Assembly: GCA_945859605.1 (NCBI GenBank) | Contig: OX243826.1 | Span: 2,126,782-2,190,781 of the forward strand | DNA: 64,000 nt | Origin: Lumbricus rubellus | Lineage: Eukaryota; Annelida; Clitellata; Crassiclitellata; Lumbricidae | Direction of reading: 5' to 3' | Program-made: the position numbers and the translations under genes | Notes under the pieces: model-generated | The model's input: only the letters and a program-made list of their open reading frames with translations | Databases searched by the model: none | Told to the model about the DNA's origin: nothing | Shown: positions 11,025 to 25,100 of the stretch, piece by piece | How the letters are laid out: each line of letters opens with the position of its first letter | Numbering within the stretch: the stretch's first letter is position 1

Positions 11025-12410
11025 TATTAATGTGCACTGTGAAAGGCGCTGTATACATTTACGGACAGGGTCTACAATATTATTATACAATGCAATAGGA
11101 CCTACACATAATAATAATCATTGCATTCATAGCTTTCGGTGTGCTCATTCTTTAATCGCCTAGCTAAGTTGGAGTAATCCAAATCTTCTAAATATCTGTG
11201 GGTTTAGTGTAACGAGACTATACTAATGACAGTCTGTAATAAGATTACTAGTCTTGTTCATTCCGCTGAGTCGATGTACAATAGGGGAGATCGCATCTGA
11301 ATTATAAGATAATTCAGAAATATATAACAAAAGAGGTGTTTAATTATTTTGAACAGTGGCAAGCCTATATAGTATAGTTTCGGTAAAGCGACACAAAGAC
11401 CATTAGCGTTGTCGTCCTTCTTCAGCCAGTCTTCGATCTGGCACTTTCAAAGCAGCAGCAGCAGTGGCGGAGTTATAAGAGCAGAGATGAAACTGATTGA
11501 TTTACATATTAAGTTAGTGCATTCATAGCATTTTCGATTAAATGAATTCGAATTGAGATTGAACAATTCTTGCTATCGTATACATGTATAGGCAAAGCCT
11601 GTTGCGCCACCATACCGTCCATACGACAGCACTTATCAATTATTCCACTGTATGAGAACCACTAGGCGTTAGGTTACCTCCAGAATTCTGAAACGGCACA
11701 AAGACTGGCAAATACAACCTGATATTATTGTAAAATTCATAATTATAGCACCAGCATTTAGACAAATAATTTCGGTTAAAATTAATTGAAATGAATGCAA
11801 CTTACTTCTTCACTTAATTCAATTTATTCTACGTGACACAGAAAAATTTAAGATATTTTCAGCAAGTTTCACCAAAAGTTGATTGAATTGCTTTTTGAAT
11901 GCTTCTTTGTAGGCCTACAGCTCAGTATAACAACCTATGGAGCGGCAGAGCGATACCAGTTTATCACGTTTTAAAGGTGTTTAAACGGAGCAGTGCAAAA
12001 TTGAGTGCTTTTAACGCCATTCTGTTTGCGTGCAGTCCATGCATGCATTACACATCAATTTCCCATAGTTTTACAAGAATATAATAATTATTTTATGGTG
12101 TTTGGGTGGATTGCAATAACATTCTTTGTCGCCAAAACCAGTTGATGACGACGAAGTTATTTGCATATTCGGCTAAAACGGCGTTCATCAGCAAACCCTC
12201 TTTATCGCTGTGAACAGGTTGATTCGTTAGCTGCTGCTTAGAAAAAAAATTAATGATCATAACGATAATAATTATAGAGAAAGAGACAATTAGCAGAATC
12301 GGAAAGGTTGCGTCGGTCTTCCAGAAGATCGGCTCAATGTGGAAGTCAAAAGCAATAAGCAGAAACACCAAGATGCAGCATTGCAGCTGTATATAGGCCT
12401 ACAACGCAAT
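11025..12410. other. Stretch with no gene seen
   Basis: AT-rich DNA with short open frames only. It holds one copy of the dispersed AAACGTTTTAAAGGTGT motif (11965-11985) and an imperfect AGC run near 11455. Confidence 0.5.
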
Positions 12411-12414
12411 TGTT

Positions 12415-12665
12415 GTCGCAACGGCAATTTACGCTTGTGAAACTTGGAAGCGAACAGAAAAGATCTCGCAGAGGCTGAATAATTATGTCTTCCACAGGAG
12501 ATGCCTAAGAACCATTATGGGTGTAACCATAGTTATATTTATGGGTGTAACTTGAAGAGATCGCGTCAGAAACGAGGGTGTCCTGAGAATGACGGGAGCA
12601 ATGGAGATAGAAACGATTGTGGAAATGAGACGTAGGAAGGAGAATGGCGCCGGACACATAGGCTA
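12415..12665 (+). mobile_element. LINE reverse-transcriptase C-terminal fragment
   Basis: Plus-strand translation gives ACETWKRTEKISQRLNNYVF, then RRCLRTIMGV, WRD/RVRNEGVLRMTGA and RRRKENGAGH. This is the usual order at the end of RTE/NeSL-like ORF2 proteins. A short internal duplication around 12520-12555 (ATGGGTGTAAC twice) and frame changes show it is decayed. Confidence 0.65.
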
Positions 12666-13854
12666 CTTCGTATAATTCGTAAATATAAAACGAAGAGGTT
12701 AAACTATTCGTAAATCATTTATTTTCGGGCTGGTGTAGTTCAGATCGTTAAGATTAAAATTCGGAGTTAGGATTTTGTTATGATGTAGGTTCAACTCTGC
12801 ACCAAAGCAGTTAAGTTGCGAACGACGCTAAAGCTTAAATACAATTTTTTGGATCAATTTTGAAGGTGTGTAATTTGCAGCCTTTATTATATTATTAAGC
12901 GTGTGGTGGCTAAGGTTTGTTGGTGTTGAATAATTACATGTTTACATCTGCATTGCTTCTCTAATTTGGGTGTCGAAAACTAAATAATAGGCCTTCCAGA
13001 TTTCACAATACAACAAAGATTTTTTCAAAACATCGAAGGTGCAGAACAACTGTGAGCGAAGGGCTTTATACTCACGAGCCTCACGGCCCATTCATAATAA
13101 CGTTCTCAGGAGAAGCTCAAACTCAATTGATCCCAGGAAAAACTTTTGCAACTTCTTCCCATCCTCTATGGCAGTGCTGGCCAACCTGCGGCCCACATGA
13201 TTTCAAGTGACCCGCCAAAGCTAGTGGAAATTTGTTCAAAGTTTGTGAAAATAAAGAGACAAATCGCAGGCTAAGCGGCATGCCTACAAATTCATGAATT
13301 GTTGTTATTTGACAATGTGAATTATATAAAATCCAGTTCCCATGACACAACCGTTATGAATATTCCATAGTAAATTTTGATACAGCATAAATAATTAACA
13401 GTAGATTATGGTTGTTGTGAGACTATCTCCTCCCGTACGCAACCCCCTCCTCCGTACGCAAGTTGCTTAAATCTCATGACCTCTCTCACACTTCGTGCTT
13501 AAGTAATAATTATAATTATATGGACAGCCCCTCACTAAAAAAAGTCCTGGTACACATGTGTCCCATCTGGTACACATGCTATCTTTCAGTTCATCACATT
13601 CCTTTATTTAAAACGTGCACACATAAACTTTCGATACAGCCATAATTTTACTGAAAATAAACGGCATAAATGCAAAAGGTGAATTCTAACTACCAACCAA
13701 AGCATAGCAGCCTGTCAACGTAATTCTCAATTACTTTACAAAATTATATCATGAAAAAGTAGTCAAATGAAGAACGTCAGCAGACACCAAGCACATGCTA
13801 TGGATACAGAGTTATGACAGCCCCAAAGTTTCCATTGTTTTTTCAGTGGCATTG

Positions 13855-14813
13855 TTAAGCTGTCAGGTGACGAACGTGGTGAACAAAGTGGTCACGAAGA
13901 AACGACATGATGAAAAAGTAGCTGTGATCGTAACCCTAAAACAATCAACAACAAAAAACAATCACCCATCACATTTGCAAAGCAGTGTGTATAAATAACA
14001 AAAGCATAAAAAGCAAGCATGTATAAACACAACAGGAAATTATTTTTAAAAAAGGGAAAGAAAACAATTAGCTTTTTGTCATCTTGGATTTTAAACAGTA
14101 CCGGCCATAGCTTAAACGCAATAGTTAAAAGTTAAAAAATTAAATAATCATTTCAAAAGTTAAATAAGTAAATAATCATGTGCTAAATGCTAAAACAATT
14201 TGAATGTTTTATGAATTGGGTATCAACTTGATTTGGAAATTATTTTATCGATTTTGATTACTTTGTTTTTTTTTAAGTTTTACGATTTCAGACGTGAAGA
14301 CTTGTATAATAATTTACGATTTAGAAATCGCATGGTTTCATTATTTGGTCATTTTGTTACTTCACGATTTCGTTAATTTCTCACCATTTAGTTGCTGACT
14401 GGAAAGACAACTGCACGCCTGCATAATTATTTTTGCCTCTCCCCTTTCGCAATATTATATTACTACGTTAAAACGTTTTAAAGGTGTTCAAAAAAATTCG
14501 TTATGGCATATGCACGGCCCTGCTCCATGATTGATATAAAAAATTTGAAAATTTTAAGAGGTGTCTAAGAGGATAAGTTAATAAGACCAAGAGTCAGCTT
14601 GTTTGTTTGTTTGTATGTGCACTTGTTAAAGCGTCCCTTCAAGCTCTCTATACTCAGAGGCGCTCCCGAATGCAAAGCGGACACTGCATCGGAGTTTCAC
14701 GCCCTACATACATACATACATACATACATACATACATACATACACACACAAACACATACATACACGCACACATACATACATACATACATACATACACACA
14801 CATACATACATAC

Positions 14814-14860
<47 letters not shown>

Positions 14861-17800
14861 TGCCTCGTATGTAGATCCGAGGCCCTGATAGTGCCCATGC
14901 AGTCTGAGATCGCGTGGATCCCGTAGGGCTAGAAGGTCGATCTATGTATCAAAATGTTCGTAGTGATGAGTAGCCAATCACAATCGCCGATTTGAAAGCA
15001 CACACCTCTTGCTTTTCTAATTATAACCAATGACATACGTTGCATCATAAGCGAGAGCGTGAATCCGAGGACGCTCTCGGATTCTGTATTAAGAGGCGGG
15101 CGAGGAAATAAGGAGCACGCTTGGTAACGGTGTGTGAGTGTGTGTTTTTAGTTCTCGAAAGAGACGTAAATTGACATAGCAGCAAATTTACCATTGCAAT
15201 GCGTGTGAATTCTTTGCATGCGGTCTGAGAGCTTGAACTTGTATCCACACAGCACCATTCCGAGTGCAAAAATGTGTGTGTTAACCAAGCCCTCAACGAA
15301 ATATTAATTGAAGATAAATTTAATTCTGAAATTAAATGTAGGAAAATAATATTTAAAAAGCTATGCATTAATATAGTTTGCCTGACTTATGCGAATTTTT
15401 TAACAGCTAGCCGAAGCACGATAACATGAAGTAAACGAACGGCATTTATGTAGCGTCGTTTTTCTGGGTTGCATTCTGTTAAGTAAAAAAACAAAATGCA
15501 AGCTTCGATGGGTTTGCAAATTGGAAGAATCGTGTCCTAAGTTTAATCCACGTTAAATTGTCAAGAACGAAGTGAAATTGGCAATGATATTTCAAAACTT
15601 TAGGCCAATCTTCAATAAGACCCGAGAGCCAGACAGTCTTTGGCTTCAAGCTAAACAATTCGCCGTTTGTGCAGATTTATCGAATAATTTGAGTGTTGCT
15701 AGATATTTTTTGCCTTTGATTTGTATCTGTTAAAATTCCTAATTACGGGGGAAAAAGAATTAGCCTATCTGGGGTCGAAGAATTGTTTCCATTTAGCGAC
15801 TGTGTGTATGTTTTCTGTGTTCGCACACTATTTGCATGCAGTCTGAGAGCTTGGCCTAAGTACACACTGCATCATTCCGAGTGCAAAATCTATTTTGGCG
15901 AGTGTGTGTGAACCAATACTGCAGGTTTTTCCTGTGTGCATTCTTTGCATGCGGTCTGAGAGCTTGGACTTGTACACACACAGCATCATTCCGAGTACAA
16001 AATAGTGTGTGTGAACCAATACTGCAGGTTTTTCCTGTGTGCATTCTTTGCATGCGGTCTGAGAGCTTGGACTTGTACACACACAGCATCATTCCGAGTA
16101 CAAAATAGTGTGTGTGAACCAATACTGCAGGTTTTTCCTGTGTGCATTCTTTGCATGCGGTCTGAGAGCTTGGACTTTTACACACACAGCATCATTCCGA
16201 GTACAAAAGAGTGTGTGTGAACCAATTAAAAATAATTTTTGGAATTACATGCATTAAATCAAATGGTCTTGAAATTTTTAAATAAAATTCATATTAGCAA
16301 TCAAATAAAAATCATTGCACTGGGAGCGCTTCTGAATGGCCACGGCTGTGAGCAGCGCTGTAGAAATTGCTGATTACATTATATTACAGAACAATACATT
16401 CTGATTTCTGAGTGATGTTTGTAATTGTAATCTGACACCACTTAAGCGCCACTTTAAGAAAGAACTCTTCAGGGATCTACAGACCAACAAGAAACTAAAT
16501 TAGCAATCAATAACTCATTTATTATTCCAGTGACATTGAAATTGACATTGCAGAAAAAAATCATAGCACCTAAATGAATGCAAAGGACATCAAAGTGGGA
16601 CAGGAGAGCCATTTACCTAGGGCAGTCTGAGCTTCTTGGAAGCAATATGCTGGCACTAAAACTAGTCATGCAAAGATATCCAAGCTTCAATGTAAGTTAA
16701 GATACTGTGCAAAAAATTTAGAATCATAACATACAGCCAAACATACACCAAACATAAGCTGTGACACAAGCAGAGGCCTAATAGATATCAATTCTAATAT
16801 GATGCACAGGTCACCACTGTAACATAACTGAAACAAGATATAAGCCAACTGTATCTGCCATTGAATAGTGCTATTTTTGAAACATGTTTAGGTTATAAGC
16901 AGATAATCACACTTGCAATATGCTGGCACTAAAACTAGTCATGCAAAAGATATCCAAGCTTCAATGTAAGTTAAGATACTGTGCAAAAAAATTAGAATTA
17001 TAATATGCAGACAACATAAAACCAAACATAAGCTGGCACAGAAGCAGAGGCCTAATAGATATCAATTCTAATATGATGCACAGGTCACCACTGTAACATA
17101 ACTGAAACAAGATATAAGCCAACTGTATCTGCCATTGAATAGTGCTATTTTTGAAACATGTTTAGGTTATAAGCAGATAATCACACTTGCAATATGCTGG
17201 CACTAAAACTAGTCATGCAAAAGATATCCAAGCTTCAATGTAAGTTAAGATACTGTGCAAAAAAATTAGAATTATAATATGCAGACAACATAAAACCAAA
17301 CATAAGCTGGCACAGAAGCAGAGGCCTAATAGATATCAATTCTAATACGATGCACAGGTCACCAATGTGACATAACTGAACCAAGATACAAGCCAACTGT
17401 ATCTGCCATTGAATAGTGCTTTTTTGAAACATGTTCAGGTTATAAGCAGATCACTACTCTTCTCGCAGGCACTAATCTATACAGCTGTTTTATAGTCCTC
17501 AATATAAGCACTTAAAATGTATAGTCCATCAATTCACCCAGTTGTATAGTCACTCAAGTTTTAGACAATTAACAAATGTATTGCCCATAAACTCAAACAG
17601 TTTAAAAATTTCTGGCCCATAAACTCAACCAGTTTGAAAATGTCAACTGCACCAGCACAACCTACTTATTGCACTGTTTAAAAATCCATCAATTCAACCT
17701 GTTTAAACATATCGAAGGATTGTATAGTATCATCAATTATAGTCTTGTGAATTTATAATGATGTACATGGTTCGTCCTTCATTATTATCACTAAGAGAAT

Positions 17801-20800
17801 TAATTATTAAGAGTTAAGGTTGGGCTACGGAATCAATTATTATATTCTATTATATTCTATTTATGTTGCTCGTCTGGACTGTGTTATGACAATACTTGAA
17901 TAGAAGTTATGCAAACTGTAGACACAAGTTTTGACAGTCAGCAAACAACAATGTTGAAAAATCAATTTTCATCAGGATCTAACTGCAAATGCAACAAGAT
18001 CCGAAACATTAGAGCAGCAATAAGAAAAGCCAAGCAAAAAGGTTATAGATGATAAAACAACACTATTTTCAGCAACAATTCTATTTTTACAGGGCAGTCA
18101 TGATGAAAAACTAGAAAATTTCTCTATTTATGACTATTTCTTAGGCCCACGGTACATCTTAGACTTATGTTTGTTGATCTGTGTGTTGACGTAAAATTTT
18201 ACACTTTTCCATGTCCGATCGGCAAGCGCTGGTTCCTTGGCTTTTGCATTTAAGCAATCCAGTTGTCTAGGACACTTCAGTTTCTGTATGAAAGTAGACA
18301 ACTGTCTGGTAACTGCTTCTGTTTCTTCCTTAGACCATATCTTGTATACTCTGCTCCTATTCCTTATTTTCTTGGCATCAAAATTGTAGCCGTCAGCATT
18401 TATATCACGATCAGAGACAATGTCGTGATTTTGACCTTTGTCAAGAACTACATCAGCATCAACATCCTTACCATCTGCACTCTCTTCTCTGTCATGATCA
18501 TCATCATGATCATGACAGAGATCATCAACATGATCATCATCATCATGATGATCATCATCGTCAGAGTGGTTTTCACCCGCAATTTCATAATCTGAATTGA
18601 TGTCTTCATCAGCATCATCAACATTTATCTCATCCAAGGACTTTCCATAGAAACGCTGCACATCACCTCGTTCCATAAGCAGCAAAACTTTACTGAGTTT
18701 AGCCACCATCATAGTGTCTTCCGGCAACCTATAATACTCCCGATGCACGCGAATGTCATGACCCATGAACTTTGCAAGGAGGTCTAATTCATGTCCGTGG
18801 AGATTGAGAAGCTGTGAAATGGTTGCAACATGCTTGCGAAGACCTACTGAAGTGATCAATTCAGGTTTCTTGGCACCACAGTCTTTGGCCAACTCCTGCA
18901 AGATGTCTCTGGCTCTTAACGTGGTTGCTGAGTCTCCAGAGCGAGCAAAGACGTAATTATTGTTCACTGAAATTCCGCAAACTCCTCGAAGCCTTACTAG
19001 AAGTTCTGTAGATTTATGCATGTCTGGGGTGAACAAAACAGGAACTCCTCGATTTCTTTTACCCCGTATGATGACATGGTAAAAACTGTCTAACAAGGTT
19101 CTTTCCACAGGTGAAAGTGCTTCATACACTTCACCTTGCACATTGGCGTTTGACTTCACCATGTTCTTATATAGAGATAGAGTCATCCTCTGAACCTCTC
19201 CACTTCTGCGTCTGTTGAACAATACAATCCTTGCTAAAGTACATGATGCCAATGTCCTCCATTTCTCAGAACTTGGTGATAATGCCAAACTGTTTTCTGC
19301 TTCAGCAACTTTGCTAATTAGATGCATGTTAAGCAGTTTCAGATCACTGGCTAATGGTAACTTTTTAGGACAATTCCACTTTCGTTCTTCGATGGTCTGT
19401 CTCGCTTGCGTTGAAACTTGCAATTTCCAATCTTCTTTTGCAATGTCCAAGAAATCATTACACTTTTCTCTTAAAGTGCTGCATCCTTCTCGTACTGCCT
19501 TTCCACGAAGATTCTGGGCACACTTCGTCAGTGACTGGCCCAAACGCAACGCTAATGAAGGAATTTCGTATGTCCCTGTTTCACTATTGTATCCAGCGAG
19601 AGCTTTCACGGCATCACACACAACATCAAACTTGCCAACTTCGATGCATTCGCTCAAATTCTGAATTGTTGTATCAATTGTTCTGACTTTTATTAAAAAA
19701 CGACCCAGCTCTCTCAAACGACATCTTATTTCTTGCTGACCATGATGGGACAGTCCCTTGCGGCCTGTTAGGTACAGACGCTTTCCGAAATCCAAGATTG
19801 TGCAATCATTTCTAACGGCCATAGCCACTTGCCCATTTTCTAGGTGAGACAAAATGTTATCAGAGAATGCTTGCGTTATCATTGTATTGGACCGCACAGG
19901 CAGAAGACGGGCACCCTCGGCTTGGTGCATCACTTTTCCTGAAGCACTTCTATAATTATCTCTTTCAACACATTTTCTCTTGTGCCTGTAGAGCTGTTTT
20001 CTACTGAACAGTCCATGACATTTTGCACATGGCAAAAAATTACCAGGGTCGCAGGGTTTGCCTGAAGGATTCCGTTTTGCAACAACAAGTTGCCCTATTC
20101 CTGTTTCATAGACTTGCTGATTATGTGAATAATTCCCTCCGTGAAGCAATTTTTGCCATATTTTCCTGCGTCCTTCAGATCTAACTGGATAGCTCAATGC
20201 ATGCTGCACTTCAATTTCAGTCTTGTGAGCTTGTTGCAGATGCCGAGAAAGACATTTCGAAGCTTTGCCACAAAACACACAATAATTCACTTTGTCCCAA
20301 ATTCGTTTCACAATTTCTCCACCAACAATGACATTTCTTGTACATTTCACTGTGATCCCAGAAGTTGGCGAAGATTCAACTTCACCTACCGGAATCCCTG
20401 ATCGCGGCTTAACAGTCAAGTCACTGGTAGACTTAGTTGGCAGATTTACCTGATCATTAACGTTCAGATCACAAGCCAAATTTCTTGCACTTACTGAAGA
20501 ATCGACTGCATTCATTTTTAAATATGGCATTGAATAGTGAAGTGGGTAACTTGAGCTTAGTTCAAAGTTGCTCGGTAGAATTTCATTAAGTGAAAGTCTC
20601 TCACTAGTGGCCCACACACTCCCAGCTACAAACTCGGTCACTGTCTCATTGTTCGAAGTCTTGTGAGTCACATCTGGAGGGACATGTTCCTTTAGGAAAT
20701 AGTTTGAAATGTCGTTACTTGTTTTGAGCATCACAGTGCATTGATCAACATCCATCTCACCCAATTGGAAAATAAGGTCGCTAGTCCAAGTTTGCTGTTG

Positions 20801-22091
20801 GCTGACTGGTATTTGTATTGTGGGTTGATCTGTCAGTGTATGAAAGTTAGTGGGTGTTGCAGAGACACATGACAATGTCACCCCTTCGCCAACGAAGCCA
20901 CCACTAATAAGGTCGCTAGTCCAAGTTTGCTGTTGGCTGACTGGTATTTGTATTGTGGGTTGATCTGTCAGTGTATGAAAGTTAGTGGGTGTTGCAGAGG
21001 CACATGAAAATGTCACCCCTTCGCCAACGAAGCCACCACTAATAAGGTCGCTAGTCCAAGTTTGCTGTTGGCTGACTGGTATTTGTATTGTGGGTTGATC
21101 TGTCAGTGTATGAAAGTTAGTTGCAGAGGCACATGAAAATGTCACCCCTTCGCCAACGAAGCCACCACTGTAACAATAAGCAATTTGAGCAACTTATAAT
21201 AATATTGCGCCATTTGTATTACCTGCTTTCCAGAGGTTGTTATTGTTTCAAACTGGCTCTTATAATAGATCATAATTTGCAAAATGATTTAATTTAAATG
21301 ACTGTTTTGTGCTGCTATGACAAGATCAATATGGGAGCCATTCAATTATATTACCTCTCTTTTCTCTTTTCTCTTGACTTGTAAATCATTATCAGTTTAT
21401 TAATCATTATTATGTTTCTACCACTTACAATAATCAGCCACACAATTACTGACACTTTTTCGTTCTTACAATCAAGACTTGGTCTGTGGAAAAACAGAAT
21501 TTGTAATAAATCACCTGGAAAGTACAAATTCAAACCTTTCAAACAACAGCATCCGTATAATTCATGAAGTGTGCTGTGTCAACCAAAATAAAGTTTAAAC
21601 AAGCGAAATTATATTTTAAAAGTTACTCATACCTAGTAAAGCATTCTTCCACTGTATGCGTTGATTCTACGAAAGACATGTCATGTGAAGATTTCTTTCC
21701 CAGTTTTGTCTTGGTAAATAAAATTGGCAGTTCTTCAGATGTCTGGTCAGATTCTGAGGTGCAAGGTTGTTGTTTTAACTGTAAGCCCTGCTGCCACTTA
21801 TTCATCTTCCAAGACAAACCAGCAGTGCTTGAGCTCACAGCATCGTATCCATCGTTGCTCCGTCTCTTTCTAATTGCGGCAACACTTTGGCAAGTTACCA
21901 AGTTAGGAGCTGTCAATCCTTGCATTCTGTATGATGCGAGCAACATCTGTTGCCCTCTGGATTGATAGCTGACAGATTCATTCTGCCCTGTAATAAACGT
22001 TCACAAAACGATATTATTTATCACATTGGACATTGATTGGTAGGCTAAATACTTATGTTAAATAACTGATAACAATAACAACAATAATATT

Positions 22092-22122
<31 letters not shown>

Positions 22123-22132
22123 ACTGCTACTG

Positions 22133-22165
<33 letters not shown>

Positions 22166-25100
22166 TCTGGTATCTGTTCCATCCAGCTTTAACGCCATAG
22201 CCCTCAGCGGGTCATTTGTTCAAACAGAATTTGTCGAATAATAGCAGTACTAATATAATAATGAAGCTTATAATAATATTATTTTTGGCATTTCACGTTG
22301 GGGCTAAAGAAGTTAAATGTAGAGAAGACATTAAAATTATGCAAAGAATTTATGGCAGTTTATAAGACAGTTCAAGAGAAAACCACGACCCATGGTAGCA
22401 CCATCACTGAATAAAGATTTTAAAATATAAACAAAATAATAGTCTATCTCTTCCCTTTCGCCACGCTTAACACAGTCGATAGTGTATTCGTTCTTCTTAG
22501 GCGCAGATCTACGAAACCTAGCCCAATACTAGCCCAGTTGAAGAAACACACTCCAAAATCAGGCAAAAGTACATACGTGTGTGAATCTGGTGGAAACGTG
22601 TTTCTTAGCTCTCGGATTGCGAAAAGTTAAGCTCCGCCCACGACAAACCGAGAGCTTGACAAAATCGCGATTTTAAAATACTTCATCGATTCGAATTTCA
22701 AAAATATTAATAAATATAGAAGATATTATTGTTAGCTATCTTCCAGTATGTTTATTTTGTTAAAATTGTATGTTATAATTTTGCAAATAATTCATAATGG
22801 GCTCGCAATCTGAGAGCGTCCTCGTACGCTCTCACTTTGCGGCTAGTGCCTCGGACCGTTGCTGTGGGTACATAGACGCGCCTTCGGAAGGTATGTAATG
22901 CGTACTCACACACACATAGAAAACGAACAAACTCACTTCCTGCATTCGTAGGACAACTGGAATCTTAGCTTCAGCACAGGCAGCGACGAATTTCTCGGGC
23001 AACAATTGACCTTGAGGCAAGAACGAATCGTCCTTACCCTTCAACAAAAACACAGATTCAGCATTCTTATTATTATATTTTTACATGAGGAATTTAATAT
23101 AATTATGATTCCAAAGGCATGCTATTCTAATATGCAATGTTAATTAACTCTCAAGTTTGTTATTATTTTACCATTATGGCATCATCATCATCATTGTCAT
23201 CATCATTGTATTGTTTATTAACACTATAATTTATTATTTACTACGACTGCAACTGCCGCCACCACCACTACCACCACTATCACCGCCACGACCACCTCCG
23301 CCATTATTACTGCAGCAACCTCTATCATGGACTACCGGCTGACCGGATTGACTGCCTGGAACGGGTCTTCCACTCTACGGCACGACTTGTTGGTCATATC
23401 CCAAAATATGACCATGTCTCATCTTATATGCGGGATATCTTGCACTGGCTCCCTTCTCAACAGCGTATTGCATACAGGGTATGTGCCTTGGTTAGGCGGT
23501 GCATTGAAGGACCGTATCCACCATATCCACCGTATCTTCGAGAACTCTGTTCTTCCACTTTAGGAGTTCAGCGTCGATCCACCCCTCGATTGATGAACCA
23601 AACTGTGCTTCTGGTTCCCCGCTCGCGGACTGCTATCTGACAGCGTCGTTCATTTTATGTTGCTGGTCCTACCACCTGGAATGGTCTTCCTGTTACAGTG
23701 AACCTAATTCCCATGAATCACTCCACTCTGCTCCTTTTGAACCTAAAAACTGTCTTATTTAGCCGTGGTTGGGCCGGGAGCGCTTCTGAGTAGCCTATCT
23801 TGGAGTGGCGCTATATAAATTTCTGAAATATTAATAGTTTATGATCAGCATGGCCATCAGATTCGTCCACTTCAAACCCAATAATCATCAGCTACTTTGT
23901 TGACTTATCAAAATCCAAGATGCTGACAAATAAAAGAATTCTTGCGAAACGTTTTAAAGGTGTCTAACGACAGCATTCATTTTAGAGAGCATGGTTCATC
24001 TCAGATACAGGTAAGCCATTGTTACTACAAACAATTGCTTTGTTTTTCTTATTTAAGTCAATAAATAACCTTTTAAAAAACTTTTTCATAAGCCAATGGG
24101 GAGGGGGGGTTAACCCCACAAGCCACCCTTGTCTACGCCACTGATTAGGATTCTTAAGTTGTGCTATATAAGTAGTGTAATGAAAGACTCTCATTATACC
24201 TGATCGATGAGAATGTCAGGCAGAGGACCGTGGTACGACTTTGTCAGATTGTGTGCATCATAAGCCTACGTCAAAATCAACATGCATGTACCATACAATG
24301 CCATTCTAATAGTCAATTTAATTCCATGTACCCCTGTCAGTCTCACCTAAGAATGGAATTGACTAATACTCTCACTTCAAATTTCAAATTCACATCCTTC
24401 CTTCAAAAATCGTTAAAATAGATTAAATCTCTTTGGCATTCAAGCACTTTCATATCTAACTGCATCTAACTATCCGTGCTTCAGAATGACATGTGCAGCA
24501 TCGTGCACGCCACAAATTTAACTTAATAAATAATAATGATTATACTAATAATAGTATGCAGCCAATAACTGAAGCCATCATCATTAGCAAGGAGATCTAA
24601 GAAAGAACAGTGAAGATGCAGAGAGCAAAATGAAGTACGAGATCACAAAGATACTTCGAGGCACGGCCCGCTTGAGACTTGAGGACCAAAATACAAACTT
24701 TGAATAATTATTGTATATGAGCAGAGAGAGTGAACCAGTCATGAATGCAGAGATGTGCGAGAATCAAGGAAGACGGGCTATGAAATACAGTTGCATCTTA
24801 TACTGTAAAAAGAAGGTGGTTTTTGACGACGCAAGCTGCATTATCACCTCCCACGTTGCCTTGTCGCTTCCAAGATACCCGGAGAAGGCCTTCTGTCCCC
24901 AAGCGCATTCGATCGGGTGGCAGATTGGGGAGAAGGCCGACACGGATTTGTACAGACCGGGGTTCTTCAGGAAGGAGATGAGTGCACCGTGACCTCCCAT
25001 GCTGCAACACAAACCATTCACATTCTGTTCAGATCTTATGATGTAGTTCACTGCTCAATTTTAATTTATGTATTAAATTTACTTAACTGAATTTTGTTTA

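Noticed and set aside
13160..13220. hAT-like end CAGTGCTGGCCAACCTGCGG
   Set aside because: Resembles a hAT terminus, but no inverse end or 8-bp duplication could be located, so it is not listed as an element.
14654..14898. Long open frames on both strands (Cys/Val/Tyr/His-rich)
   Set aside because: Translation of the CATA/CA microsatellite.
15828..16220. Several 70-110 codon frames with repeated [12 protein letters not shown] or CEPILQVF units
   Set aside because: They follow the 103-bp tandem repeat in more than one frame; no domain or splice logic.
24060..24142. Fourth hAT-type MITE ending GTCTACGCCACTG
   Set aside because: The right end resembles the 1026-1218 element, but no left end or target duplication was found.
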